From Megalonaias nervosa (Eukaryota > Mollusca > Bivalvia > Unionida > Unionidae), in assembly GCA_016617855.1 (NCBI GenBank), contig JAECUM010009358.1:1-64000 (forward strand): a stretch of 64,000 nt of DNA, given 5' to 3'. The notes under the pieces were generated by a model, which ran no database searches, was not told where the DNA came from, and saw only the letters and a list, made by a program, of their open reading frames with translations. This document shows, piece after piece, positions 19,021 through 33,869 of this stretch. How positions within the stretch are numbered: position 1 is the first letter of the stretch; every line of letters starts with the position of its first letter. The position numbers were made by a program, and so were the translations under genes.

Positions 19021-19084
19021 GCACCCGTTATACTAACCTACAACATTTTGATCCAGCCGAGTCATTCCAAAGACTTTTAAAAAT

Positions 19085-19300
19085 GGTACTAACAGCTGCC
19101 TCGCTAGGCGCTCAGCATTAAAAGGCTAGTGTTCGGACTGGTCGGTCTGGTGTCAGGATAATGTGACTGGGTGGGACATCATGCTACATGTCTGTAGCAA
19201 GATCCCCCAGTGCTAGACATCACTATAAACTGCCACACTGCAGACGTCGTAGCGATATAACTGAAAAATTGTTAAAGCAACGTTAAATATCCAAATCACA
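19085..19300. repeat. Dispersed repeat ending in 'acgttaaata'
   Basis: A GC-richer block from CTGCCTCGCTAGGCGCTCAG to AAAGCAACGTTAAATATCC. The ending is typical, from memory, of a bivalve short interspersed repeat. No clear tRNA boxes. Confidence 0.4.
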
Positions 19301-22300
19301 TACAAACACACAACCTCTGAAGTCAGAAATCAAGTGGTTTCTTCCTTGCCCCAAAAGCAAGCTTCATTCAAAGTTCAGTAATGGTACAAGCAGATGGTGG
19401 AACAACCCTAGTTACTGTGCTGAAATAAAAATACAGGACAGACAGTTTGATGAACATCACAACACAATATGCCCTCCATTATGGTAGGTGTAAAAAAAAA
19501 AAAAGTAATCACACACACTATTTTAGAAATTGTACATCAGAATTCTCACATTTTCTTGATTAAGATAAAGTGAAAATTCGAACATTTCCATTTTAAAAAA
19601 AACTAAAGGTGTGATCAGTGCATTTTTGAAAAATGTCAAGCAAACTCAAAAGAAGATGCATTCTTTTAATAAGCTGTCATAAATATTGGGCCACATCAGT
19701 CCATTATTTCAAAGGAATATGGGATAAAATAAACTAAAGTCCATGTTCAACAGCACCTCGATTTATTTCTGTACTAAATATACACATAAAACACTGTTTT
19801 CTCTATCTAAATTTCATGCACTAAGTAGTGTTATTATGCAAGTTCACGAGATTCGAGTATTGATAAAAACAGCAATTAGATGGAATAAAAATGTATCATG
19901 CAAATTATATTTGTTCATATTGAGTACATGACAAGTTTGGACAGACAACGAAGGCTAGCAGTATGTACATTTCATGGCATTTCTTAGAACCCTGCTATTG
20001 GCACAAAAAGGAATAAATCTGCCTCTACAACTTGCCTTTGATGATGAAGTCAAAGCTTAAATATTGACATCTCATGCAGAAGATGAAGTAATCGAATTTT
20101 TCAACTATAGATACAACTTGTGACTAGAGATACAAAAAGAGTGTACCAATAATTATAATTATTTTATCATAAATTTCGTTTCATGTGCAAAGCTGCTGCT
20201 TTCTTAATAAGATACTGGAAAATTTGTTCTTTAGAATCAGCTTGAAAATTACAATTTTTTTCTCTTCATCTTATAATCACTTGTAAATCCATGAAAATAA
20301 TTTATAAAAGGACATACAAGTGTCTGTTTTGGCCATGAATCAGCTAAAGACAAGAGATTCTACACATGTCACAAAGTACAATAAAGTTATATTATGACAG
20401 AGAATAAATAAATCATTCCAGTTTAACATAAAGAACAGGAAATAACAATTGGATACCGGCTTGGTGATTATAAACATCTGATCAGGAGTTTGAGCTCAAG
20501 ATTTTGTGTCAGCCATTCACAAAGGACCTTTGTAAAGCCATTTTTGACTGGGCAGAGTTTTATAATCTTCAGACCATGACCAATTAAAATTAATGTTAAA
20601 TGCAATTTATTTGGTCAAGCAAATAAATAAAAACGTAAGTTGTTATATACTGAGTAGAAATTCAAACACTGGTAAGAAAACTTACCACAAATTATTACAA
20701 AGTTGTCACACTATATTGTGACCTTTTCTAAAAAGAAAACTGCTTTTTTCAAACAGCAAGAGCTGACACCGTAAGTAGGAAACTATTTTTGAAATTACAG
20801 AATACATGATAATTAATTAACATCAAGACTTGTACAAATTCTAAACTTCAAAAGATCATGTTTAATACTACTCTCATGTATATTTTAGTATTAAAAACAA
20901 ATCTGATAGTGGAATTTAGAAAAATAAATGAAACTGGTACCAGCATATGCAACAATTAGGTAGCAATACATCAAATAACTAACAGAAATGCATGGATTAA
21001 CATTCAATGATGACAACACATAAGTGCAGATTTGATGATTAAAGTGACAATGTAGTTTAGAACAAAGCATGATCAAAATAAAGAGGGCATCTTAACTTGA
21101 ATAGATTATAATATGTGACATAGTTTTAGAGTTCCGAATATTCCAAGATGTTTCAGTATTGACAGTTAATCATAAATGTTTTACCTGTCCAGATTTTGAT
21201 TATTTCAAAGATGAGGAACACCAATTTCAAACAATAAATTTAAAAAAAAAAAAAAACCTTTGACATCTTAAAATATCTATACATTTAAATTACTTTTTAA
21301 AGTATTCATTTTCAGATAAATATCTCTAAAAGAGAAGATATAAATATTATTTATTTAAGTGACAATAATGGATGAAGGAATAGTCTTTAAAAATTATATT
21401 TGAAGTTTATGGGAGAAATGAAAGAGAACAAAATGTCCAATTTCAATTTTTTTTTAGTGTTCATAACATTTCAAACAATATTTAGTGACATATGAGTAAC
21501 ATTTGTCAGAGATACTACTGAAAATGGAAGAAACTACAATGCTATTTAACACAAATGAAGTTCAATTTTCATTGCTGATAATATATCAAACAACTCTTTC
21601 TGCTTAAAAACAAAATTACCTTTAACTTGTAAAAGAGATCATTAAAATAATTTTCAGATATCTTTATCTCTCCTGTGACATCATTAAAACTCCTTGATAT
21701 TAATGATTGACTAAAGTTATCTCCCCTGCAAATCTGTTGATTTTGATGGAATTTTCATTGTTGTTTATGGTAAGCTGTCATCTTTTCTACAAATTTAAAT
21801 TAAGTTCAAAACTTCGGAGTCACTTTAAAGGAAGATTAAATATGTTTAGTAACCAAGCTTTGCATTACCATTATACACGCACATGTATATATGCAATTTT
21901 TTATCTGACACAAATTGGAATAAATACCTCACCTGCTTATTCAGAACACATCACATACATCCAGTTTATCAAAGACTACCAAAATGAATTTCATTACTTT
22001 TTCAGTGGGAATATTTCAATTCAGTTTGAATCTCAAGCACACTAGAATGAAAGTTTGCATTCTAGTAATCCCATGCTGTGCTATCAAATTTAAAAAAAGG
22101 TGTACAAAAAAATAAAATATTTGTGATCAAAATACATTTGGAATTTTGCATGATGAGAATGAACATGTTTCATGTAAAGGGGTGCTATTATTTACAAATT
22201 TGAAAATTTTCAGGAAAACGCAGCTGATGTAAACATATGGACATGGAATTCTTATCTAATGAAACAATTTTTTTTCAAGTGGAAATTTTTAACTGATACT

Positions 22301-25300
22301 GTATTTTACATGGGTACTTAAGAGAAAACTTAAAACGTCTATTAATTTTAATACAAATACTTGGCAAGATAATTGGCAGTGCTGACATAGTAATCACACT
22401 ATTTGGGGAAAAAGTCCTTTTTGTGAACTATGGTGAACCTTTTTTTTTATACATCTGTACCCTTTTGGGCAGTACAATGACTTTAGTGCTTGCACGTTAC
22501 AAGCAATATTAATTCAAGATTATGTCATTTATCATCCACAACATACTTCAATGATATAAAAATTTATTTTTCATTAATTTTCAACTACTCCTTACCTTCA
22601 CTTCCATTTTCATAAATTCTGTACAATTAACCAGAAACTTTTCAGGTTGACCTGACAACTTTTATGTCCATCTGTCTTCCAATTTTATCATAAACTTTCA
22701 ATTTTGAATATGTAACATTAGCTCATTAAAATAATTTCCATTTGTGTTGCAGACGTGCCAAATATACTCCCATAAGTATAGTCCAAATGCAAAAACAACA
22801 TAAATCCCAATCTGCCATCAAACAATGCACCAGCAGATCAATCTCGATGTTTTTTCTACTTATTACTCAAAACAAACGGCACAGACTCGGATTTGCCAGT
22901 GCAATATGTGCAAGCAGATCTGGGTCATTCCAATGGACTTGCATACCAATATGTATGATACATCAGACCCAAAGACAGACTTCATAAAATAGTATTAACA
23001 TAAACAAATCTACTACTATGAGACAATTAAAGGAGTTTTTATTCCTATACACACATATATATATATATTAATATCAAGATCTACACATATTTAAAGCATC
23101 ACTAGTATCTGTACAATTTGGCATCAACTGGCTGACTAGAGTTCACACTCGAGATGAGCAATAAATTTATGACTACCTAGCAGAGATACATCCTCACATT
23201 TCAGAAATGGAACACTGGAAATCATAATAAACAGTTTTACTTCTGATTTTTTTGTTCTTTTGATTAATAAATATCATAAATATTTTTTGTCCTTAATTTT
23301 TTGTACAGAGTATTAAAATCTTGTGGTGATATTTTTTTCAAATATTATTGCTCAAGAAACAGCTGAAAATAACAAGTTTGAACAATTAATCATTTGTAAC
23401 ATTAGAAAAAAATGATAATAAAAAAGTGTATGAAAAAGGTACAGCTAATGAGGGGATAACAGCTTGTATTTCAGGATTTCAGGGCAACAATATTAATTGC
23501 TACTGTTGGTTAAAAAAAAATAATGGGTATTTGCCTAAGTAAAACCACCAATAATGGTTCTAAAACCTCAAAATACAAGCATGTTATTTCTGTTCCAACA
23601 TGCTACTGACAATGTCTTTGAAAATTAGCAAAATATGCAATTCTCAGAGGTACCACATCAGAAGAGTCACAGTGTCATTATGGACTAAAATTTACCAACT
23701 GTTTACTGTGGACTTGACTGCTGCAAAGTGTGGCATTCAACCAATCAGAAATTACATTACATATACTGGTATGGTAGAATATAGAATTTATCCAATCAGA
23801 AATTCCATTACATGCACTGGCCATACAATGTTTACACAAGTACAAACTGTAGTTCAACACAGACTTTTATCAATATCCTGGGTTTATGCTGATCACTTTA
23901 AATCATTAGAATACAAGGACAGAATCTAATTTGCTAATCGCAATTTGCCATGATTAACTAGGACTTGCATGCATTATAAACAAGCTGATCTAACGATATT
24001 ACTAAATTGTCAGCACTTTTCATACAAGATCTATCTACAAAAATTAGTTATTTTATTCCTTAGACTTTGTTACAGAGAACTATTTATTTACTCAATAATC
24101 CAAATTAAGGACCCTATGAAAATATTTTTTTTAATGTTATTTTGTACACCTGAAACAAATCATGACAAAAAGTGTACAAAAATTACAGACAGTATTGGTG
24201 GCATGTTATATATTTGGGGGAGAAGGGTAAAACTGTTGTGAACATAGTTGTCTTGGTAACAATTTTGCACAAACTTGTACACTAGTGAAAATGTATTAAC
24301 TTTAAGTAGTAATGGTGCTGTTACCATATAAAACTCCAAAAGAATCATGCTATTGCAAGCTTTCCCAAGGTTATTTTGAAAATAAGATTCAACATCTTTT
24401 GGGAATTTAGACTTGAGACAGAAAAGCACTAATAACTTTATGTAGTGTGTTTCTGTATTTGTTTTTAATAGTGAGAATTTAGATGTTCCTATTAAATATG
24501 AAGATGTACTCATTATACCTCTACTACAAATGCAACAATTACTTGCATTTTCTTATCACATGAAACACTCATTCATGCTGAAAGCTAAATTTACATCAAT
24601 ATAAACGAAATTTAAACAGACTTGAAAGATACAGAGAATTTATACATTTGTTTAAAATAATGCAAGCCCTGATTAAAAAAAAAAAATCGTAGAAATTCTT
24701 CCATGACAGTTTCTCATCTGAAAATTTCTGAATTCCCAATTTAAGACTTTTACATTTTTTTTGAAGTTATGACACTGGCACTTGCAACATTTTATATCAA
24801 GAATGCCCGAATAAAATACTGCTTTTAAAAACATGAATAACTAATCTAAGCTTGCATATTAAAATGAATGATCAATGCAATATTAACTTGTGTCTAATGG
24901 CTGACCCAAATGTGATCTGTATTATGCCAGATCATTGTCAATGTTCCAACAGATTATGATCTATATGGTTCCCATCAAGTCGCATGGAGCAATATAAACC
25001 CTGATCTGCTAGCATGTTATGCAACATCAGATCTGATCTGGAAATCATAAACCTCAGGCTTGAATCTGAGCTTGAGAAATTGTTTTGTCCAATCAAAAAT
25101 GAGGTCATGTTTTGAAAGCTCATTTCTGATTGGATTATAGCTGAATCTATATCTCAAGTTTTATGATCACCAGGCCTGGGTCTACATTGTTCTTAACTGT
25201 TTACACATTTTGCACAAGTAATTACAGAGCATGTTTAATTCTCCTTACGTGCATGATAAATCACATCCACACTGAAAATGTATGTACAATAATATCAGAC

Positions 25301-27463
25301 ATAGAAACCCCGTGGTTGTCATGGACACAAACACATCATTAAACCTGGATATATATTTTCTACATTAGAAATACTAAAAAATACATCATGTCGATCATCA
25401 ATTTTCATGTACACGACAGAAATGGCATTAAGCTGAAAATATGAGGTTTCAGTTATAAATGACAGCATTTTGTTCATTCAAACAAGGTGGTAGAGACTAT
25501 AACCCTGTTTTTATTTGGCATAGCAAGGTGTAGAAACTGTGTAAATATACTGAAATGGGCTAAAACGTGCCTGTGATTGACAATTCAAATATTTTTGTGC
25601 CTTTCATGGAATCTTTCTGTGTTTGAAATACAACCCCATTACAGTCACACGGAAAATACTGAATTTTTAGCACACACCTATGGCTTTGAATCATTCCTAG
25701 AATGCATGTGACAAGTTTAGAATGGACTCTTAACACTATTTATTTGTGGTTTTATTTAAAAAATACAAAGCTTTTACAATGGACTTTTCACTCAAAGATC
25801 TTTGCATATTCAGTTACAACACTGAACAAATTACGGTTCAAAGCAACATAAAATGCAAAAATACTGATCTGTAATGGATACACATATACCTTTTGATTAC
25901 ACTAACACCTTCTGTCACACACTTAACAAATATAACAAATCTCTGCACTGATTTATCAACAGACCATCAAAGAACATTTGACAGAATTCATGAATATATT
26001 GTTTAAAATTCTACACATTCTAAATGGGAAATAAACAACCCATATTCACTGTTGATGCAATAATGCTTGCATTATGAACAGTATTTTTCCCGAAGACAAA
26101 GCACATAGCCTAATAAAAATTTTCAAAAAGCAGGGACTGGGTTTACTATCAGACGGCTATCATGTGTACTTGGGCATGGCACTTTATTATATTTGCCTCT
26201 GCACTAAATAACCCCTGCTGCTGTAACTTAATATATAGAACCAAATTTATCAGACAAAAATATTCTTAGAAACAATCCACTAAAATTCTTTGAAAAGGGT
26301 GGGGTCACCAAGCACAGGTTGATCTTTCGATAAAAAGGGTATGCTCATCACAATAAAAAAGTTTATTTCCTAAATTTTTTTATAAAGTTTTGTTTTTAAC
26401 TACTTCTGAGATAAGTGGGTCACTATGCACTGAATAATGAAAGTTGCACGTTTATTGATGAGAGACAACACTCAAAAACATTAAAAGAGAAAACCAAAAT
26501 CCAAGACTTAATTTTCCAATGCAAAACAGCTAATTTCAACGAACAATATATACAGTGTATGTACATGTTATGTCTAGTTTTTGCCATTTAAAAAGAGACA
26601 AACCTGTCCATTTAAACTTGAAATTTAAAACAATCAAATTATGTTTCTGAAAGCTGACATATTTATGCGAACTACAGCTTCTCTGTACTTTTCTGACTGG
26701 AAGACATGTGATTAATGTGTCACAGTACAAAGATTGTGTTAACCGGAACAACTCGCAAAACATCAAAATATAAAGTAATCCACATAACATTCATCTTTTT
26801 GTTTTCCATATTCTATGAACTTTAATCCTTTACCAATACCTATACTTGATTCCAACATGTGACTATTGCAAGGCATATGGAACAACGACTTTTTCCCTCT
26901 AAATTCTGAAATAACTCTGAATTTATTTACAGAAACAAAAATGCTTTTGTGATAAAACTGTACAACTCTAAACATGAAAGAAAACTATAAATCAGGAATA
27001 TTGTGTACAAATTAACTTAAACTAAAAGCAAATAAAGTACAATAATTTTTACAACATTACACCAACAGCTTTCCTTTATTTAGCTTTGTACATCCGAATG
27101 TAAAATAATTATACAACATTCATGTAGCTCATCCAGTTATTACACTACATTCAGGATCTAAGCATATTCCAGTTTTCAGGGTTTTATTATACACGTCTAA
27201 CCAAAATCGAAGCATTATTAAAAGAATCTGACAACAGATTCCAGTCAGGCTCTTTATTGGCAACTTTTTAATTGAAATTCCATGAGTTTTCACATGGTGA
27301 AATTTTCTTCCAAATAAATAACTATCAATTTCATACTTTTGTACTTAACTTTTATTTGTTGTGGGGCAGTAAAACTGAAGTACTCTCACTACAAGGACCC
27401 TCTGTGTAAAGTATAGGTGGCTCATTTATTATTATGTCTAAAATTCCTCCATATAAGGTGACA
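19301..27463. other. AT-rich gene-free block downstream of ZEB
   Basis: Eight kilobases without a recognisable exon on either strand and with unusually few microsatellites. It contains fragments of the GTTGGRTCC MITE family near 22755-22950 and 24950-25060, and an 80-bp direct duplication at 23738-23822 around CCAATCAGAAATT. Long ZEB 3' UTR, intergenic DNA or unrecognised non-coding transcripts cannot be separated from sequence alone. Confidence 0.5.
23738..23822. repeat. Tandem pair around CCAATCAGAAATT
   Basis: ACCAATCAGAAATTACATTAC and TCCAATCAGAAATTCCATTAC (each cut here to about 20 bases) lie 57 bp apart in direct orientation and share the CTGG-flanked ending. Confidence 0.75.
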
Positions 27464-27528
27464 CCATGGGCGCCTACAGTATAGTTCAAGGGGGTCATGT
27501 GCCCCCCGCCCGAAAATCATACTGCAAA

Positions 27529-27580
<52 letters not shown>

Positions 27581-27762
27581 TCCAACAAGTTAAATCATGC
27601 AAATGAAGCTGAAAATAAGTCACAGGATTCTGTTCAAAACACTTGTTCAAAACACTTAGTAAATATTAGCTTTAGTTTCAGACTGCTTACAATACTAACT
27701 CTCCCAGCCATGACTGACTGACCCCCCGCCAACCCTTAAAAAAATCCTGCAGGTGCCCATGG
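27464..27762. mobile_element. 299-bp TIR element with internal TA microsatellite
   Basis: CCATGGGCGCCTACAG (27464-27479) and the inverted right end CCATGGGCACCTGCAG (27762-27747) match at 14 of 16 bases. Flanks GTGACA and GTGATA suggest a six-base target duplication with one change. The interior has C-rich subterminal blocks and (TA)n at 27533-27579. Non-autonomous. Confidence 0.7.
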
Positions 27763-29382
27763 GTGATATCACAGATAAGCTGGTCAACTTTTGATTGCTG
27801 CGAGCTGCATTATAATGGAGTACTGTGCCACAACATTAATGGAGTAATGTACCGTATTTTTCTGAATGAAATGTATACTACTGCAAAAGTGGTCATCTTC
27901 TGATGAAAAAGAAATGTTTTGTCCAAATTCTCTTTGACTACGACTAAGGAGAGTTGCATTTAAAACAATATTTGGCACACATGAATTCACTTCAGCTTTA
28001 CCTTCAGTGAAGTTAATACTGATACATTTGGCACATGTGGAATAACAACTAATCTAACTCAAATACATTTAAATATACACTAGATTGTGAGTGGTATCTA
28101 CTGCATACCTATATGCAACTAATCTGCATAAGCAATTTACAGACTGACAAACTGACAAAGATTTAACGCTAAATAATATCTTTCGAACACTTTCAGATTA
28201 TGTGTGAAGATGGTTGTTGAAAATGATTATTAATTCTGAATGCTGTCAAGTGAACAATGATGTTCTGACAATTTTTCTTCAACTCTTGGTAAAGGAAAAC
28301 CCAAAATGATGCTATGTAAAGAAAAATTAATGCCAGTCTTTAACACCAAAATAAAATTTTTGAAAATTTTGAAAGAACATCCACTCGACATTGTGAAAAT
28401 ACTCTTTTTCAGTGTTATTTCATCACCCTTTTCTTGCATAAAGTTCAAATGACCATAATATTTTTACATATCTGTCTCCTGTCATTTTACCAGATACTAC
28501 CAACCCCAAGAAGCTAAAAGTTTAGGTGGCAAGAAATAGGATCTCTCAAATTAAAACTTTTTGCATCACAAGATCATGATATACATTAAATGATCTAATT
28601 TAATATCATTCTATGTATTAGTATTATTATGAGTCATCACCTGATGACCGTTAAGTAAAAATAAGAATTAAATATTCAGGTAATGATGATAATGGCCTGT
28701 TGACAAATACAGTGCAGCTGTTGACAATACAACTGTAAAATGTACAACATACAGTAATACACATTCTACATTTTATCTATTGGACATAGTAATACTTTTG
28801 CAGGCAGATGTATAGAATGTATTTCAACATTTATATAAAGTATAAATATCAATGATATCCTTTTATCCTTATATCAAATAAACACAATTAATGAACAGTA
28901 AATGTCATTTAAATTTTCAAGCTAAGACATCTTCAAAACCTGGCATGAAAAACTACAATCAATAAGTGTATTGCCTGGAAAAATGTATCCAACATCACTG
29001 ACCAATTGTATGGATCAAGTGCAATTAAAAAGTCAAAACAATGAAACTATTTTCCAATCAATTTTTATAATGACTCTTGAACTTTAGAAAATACCTTAAA
29101 ATTACTGTAATTAACTTTTGGAAGACCAAAAAAAGAAAAACCTAAAAAACCACAAAACATACCTGGATTGAGTATTAAGTAATTCAATATTAAAAACTTT
29201 CAACTTCTGAAAACAAAGATAATATATACATTAATACTTTGATTGTAAACATGATTACGGACACATTACTTGGCACACGGGTAAAAATGTTTCCTATATA
29301 CAGAAAGAGTAGATGTATTATGAAGATTCTGATTTATAAGACATCTGTGTTATCATCAGGATTACCATATACACTAACATAC

Positions 29383-29547
29383 GAATCCAACTGCAAACTG
29401 CACAAACCTAAATCTGCCATCACATCATGTGCAGACAGATACGGGTCTGGGCAGCTCATTAGGAGTGGGAAAAGCAACACAGACCTTGATCTCCCATTGC
29501 ATTATGTGACAGCAGATCTGGGTGCATGTTGTTTGCAGGTGGACTGT
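29383..29547. mobile_element. MITE copy of the GTTGGRTCC family
   Basis: It starts GAATCCAACTGCAAACTGC and ends GCAGGTGGACT, with interior words CTGCCATCACATC and ATTATGTGACAGCAGATC that match the 49.3-kb copy in the same order. Confidence 0.65.
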
Positions 29548-31616
29548 GCTTCCAAGTGAGCATATTCAGTACCATTTAGTGGAAGCCAATATTTAGAAAA
29601 ACTGTTATTACTTTGTCGGTCCAAAGTAATGGTACCATTTGGCACTGAGATACAAGCAATGTTAAGATGGTGTCATGCAATGTTAACATGGTGTAAGGCA
29701 TGATATGAAATATTTCATTTAAGAGCACAATTTTAACTTTATCACTTGGCACAATGTCGGAAAAAATGGTATTTTAAATAGGAAGCCATTTTGTCAAACA
29801 AGCTAAAGATTTTTTTTCTTCACTCTTATCACTCTGAGTTTGAAAAACAAATACAAGTAAACATCATAAGCCTAAATGTAGGACAGTAAAATAAAATGGA
29901 AGCCAATACTTTTAACAAAACAACCCCAAAACATTTAGACAACAACAATTGATCATTAATTTTGCATAAAACAATTTTGATGTTTCACTGGCATATACCT
30001 GCAAGGGTATTATACAATACTGTGGATGATGGACATTCAATGGTAAATTTGATCAATTGCTTTTTCTTGGCACATTTCAAGTTACAAAGTCAAAATACAG
30101 AGATAATAAATATAGCATACAGGGTTACTGTGAATGAGTATTTTTGTATCACATATTCTGACTTGTTCCAACAAACCATATCTGACAGGAAACCAACACA
30201 ATCAAGAAATAGTAAACATGGTCATTTTTTGGTTTAAAATTATAAAAAAATACCTAACACCATGGTTGAGGATGAAAGTGGAAGGAAAAATATATTTGCA
30301 CCGAGAAATCTGAATGAAGTGGATATGATTTAAGCCACTTTTTCTACCAGTCAAACTGGTCCAGAGCTTAAAGTCTAATAGTCTGTGTGACTGAATGCAC
30401 AAAAGATAAAAATGGATTGATTCAGATGAAGACCTACACTTTCAACATTCCATGCTCATTCCAATGAGATTTAAAGACTGCAATGCCAGTTTCATGCCCA
30501 AACTGTAAAAACATTATCACTGTTAATTTTTTGGACCTCTGTAGGACCTCTGTAGTTTTGCCCTCAATTTTTGAAAATTAAATTCAACCAACCAACCCCC
30601 ACAAGCCAAATGTTAATTTATAAAATGAAAAAATAATATCAGTAGACATGATATCTGTAACATTAGTTTTAGCAAAGTGAAAGTGATTTTTCATATACGA
30701 GACTGACAAAATCTGGAAGAAAGAACAAGTCAAAATAATCAGGAAGAACATAGATAAATAAGAAAACATAACAAACGAGCCCATAAAATTAAAGTGGTGG
30801 AAACATGATACTGGAAGACTGCATTTGCATGAAAATATTGGCACATGTGCAAGTACAGTTAGGATTTCAGTCCTTCATACTTATATTTAATTGGCACATT
30901 GATGTAGAACTTGTATGTGGCACATTGGGAAAAGGAGTTCGGATTTCTTGCTGCCCTTTTCAATACCACAAGGAATTCATTTTCTCTCCATTGTATGAGG
31001 CCGAAATTCTGTATGTTTTTTTTTTTAAAATTTTTAAAATTACTTTTTAATTTATTTTTATTTTTAAAAATTTCAGCAAAATTTGGTTTAGTCTTTGTCA
31101 TGCATGAATTTGTACAGCTATTTCCATTTTAAGCAATTTTGAAATAAACTAGGTATGGATGTGAAAACGGAACAATACTGATACAAAATGTTAACATCAA
31201 ATTTCAGTAGAATTAAGTGTGACCCTGTGACTTTTGTGACTGCCTAACACAAGTACACTGGCAAAATATTATCCATGTAAACATTCAGTCACTTCCCTAA
31301 AGTGTATCTTGCCAATGGAGCCTTTGTTCAAACAGTTCTCCTCATGTGGTATTGACAAAAACATACAATTTCATAAATTTTTAAAAATGAAATGTGACAA
31401 AAGGCTGACTAGATACTAGTGTAATGAAACTCACTCTCTTCCAGACACAAATTTACACTATTTTTTTCCTAAAACAAACACATCAATCAAAAGTATTTTC
31501 TTGACAGATCATTTAAAACTTTTACTCTTTATCATATACATGACACACAATAACACAGGAAAGGCAGTTTACTGTCAACCATACTCTCACATTTAAGGAA
31601 AAGTCTTCAAAAATAT

Positions 31617-31669
31617 GTACATCTCAATACACAAATTATATGTATCTCAATACACAAATTATATGTATC
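31617..31669. repeat. 24-bp tandem duplication
   Basis: TCTCAATACACAAATTATATG occurs twice in a row, 24 bp apart (given in part). Confidence 0.85.
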
Positions 31670-33869
31670 AACAAGCTTGAGTATTATGTCTCAGGTAATT
31701 AATATTATACATGGTTATACATATATATAAAAGATAAGCACTAATACATGTAGAATTAAATGTATTTTTTGCAGATGTGTGAAATATCTTGTAGACCCTC
31801 TATCAAAACTCAACAATAATGCAATTAGATGTTTCCTATTTAGTTTTGGTAGAGAGAACTTTGTAATTTTTTAAAATAGATTTTTGCCAACTATTTCACT
31901 TCAGAATCAAATGATAATGACAATCTGTATTATTTTTTTACGTTGCTTTCTTTCTAAATCACAAAAAATGAAATGATCAGTAGACAATTAATGAATATAT
32001 TATCAAATGACAGACTGAATTACGAAAGTCTGCTTTTTAAAAATCCAGATTAAGTTTTGAATTATTTTTCAAACAATTAAACAAGAATTCACAAACAGTA
32101 ATTTCTTCAGCTAACAATTCTAAAATTTAAATTTATTTGAATCAAACTCAATTTTAAATAGTTGTTGAAATTTCAAATCCCTGAAATTGGAGACAAATCT
32201 GTCCAAAATGTTCAAACAATAATGCTCATCTTTCATCATGAACACTTTTCTGTACAATTTATATTAAAATCTAAAGTGCTGAACTGATTTGTATACAAAC
32301 AATCTGATAATACACGCAATAAGCAAATGTACATAAGCTGCCAATATATACAGTTCAAACAGCAAAATTCATCATGCTTTTAGAACAGTAAAAAAATTTC
32401 TTAACTTTCAAATCAAAAATGGAATAACTGGAGAGTAATCAAGCATGGTCCCATCAACAATGAACAAATTCTTGAATCAAAACAAAATGTGTTTTTGAAG
32501 AACAAAATGCACTGAAATAGGATGACTTCTGTTGAAAGAGAGGTGACTGATGAGGAAATGAGACTATAAGACTTGAGTAATTAAGTTTAAAACAATCTTA
32601 TGTAAAGGAAAACATATATTTGGTACAAAAAATATTTAACTTATTAATAAACAAAACATTTGTAATGAACCAAGATGTAAAGGCCTTGGATTTATCGACT
32701 AGTTTACATCAAGACTAGGAAAAAAACCAATAAAATCTTCTCAGTTCTAAAAGTATCAACTCAATTCACAACTGATAGTCGACACGATTTTCACAGAATG
32801 GAGATTTTGGGGGGAATGTCATTATAATTAATTTAGCTTTGAGAAATCCTTGTTTTATTCACTATAAAATAAAAAATTATTTTTGATTCGCATTTCTCTT
32901 TTGCCATGTAATGCTTTTTTTTTTAAAGGCGTATTCAACTGTAGCTGTAAGAACAAAGAAATTAAACAAAGTTGAATATTTTTCTGTGTCTATCAAAGTG
33001 AAAAATATGCCCAAAAATCTAATCAAAATGTATACAGTGTTGTGTTCAGAGTTGCAATTATCAATGCCAAAAGGTGCACTTTATAACACTTTTCATGTCT
33101 GACAATTCACAAGAACCAATTTGTGAAGCTAAAACTTGCTAATTACTATATCTGAGCATTTATAAACATAATATTAATTTTACACTTTCAACAACAGAGA
33201 AAACATGTCCTGTCTTTACAAACTTTTGATTTTCTTGCTCCAAGCATTATTGCTTTATACACAGTATCAAAACAGTACTATTGACAGCTGTAAAATAATG
33301 TACATGAATCTTGTTCTAAAAAAAACCCGACTTCATCTTCACAAAACCCACATCTACAGGTATACAGACATTCACAGAAGATGCTCCAACAATATTTTCA
33401 GAGATGAGAATACTGTATTTATTTCAAGTGATCATATAAAAAAAATTACCAAGTAACAAAGCTCTACCACTTTGGAACTTGCTCTGATGTAACCCTTCCA
33501 ATAAGTATTGCTGACATTCCAAGGAAACTGTTTTTCAAACCAAGTTTTGGATAAAAATTTTCCTATAGTCATTGCAGTTGAGCACTATACAAGACTTGTG
33601 GTATTAATTCAGCTCCCAGAGTAAACTTGTGCAAACACCATGATATTAAAAATTCAACAAGTTTAAATTTCTGAATGCTCATAATGAAACCTATATATAT
33701 CAGTACAGACACATTGATGACAGCTTCCATGTAGAGATAACCATACAAGCCATGGCATTTTCCAGATTTGAAACATGTGTTTTCATTGCTGCAGCATGGA
33801 GTCAGGAGCAAATTTCTGTAATGAGTTTTCCAAAATAAGTCTGTAAAAAGACTGAAATTCTATCAATAA

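Larger units (their letters stand above)
27763..33869. other. AT-rich block downstream of ZEB, possible long 3' UTR or intergenic
   Basis: No coding exon recognised. It includes a MITE copy at 29383-29547 and a 24-bp tandem pair at 31617-31669. Several minus-strand CAGTATT words (miR-8/miR-200 seed matches) are scattered here, but this heptamer is not rare in AT-rich DNA. Confidence 0.5.
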
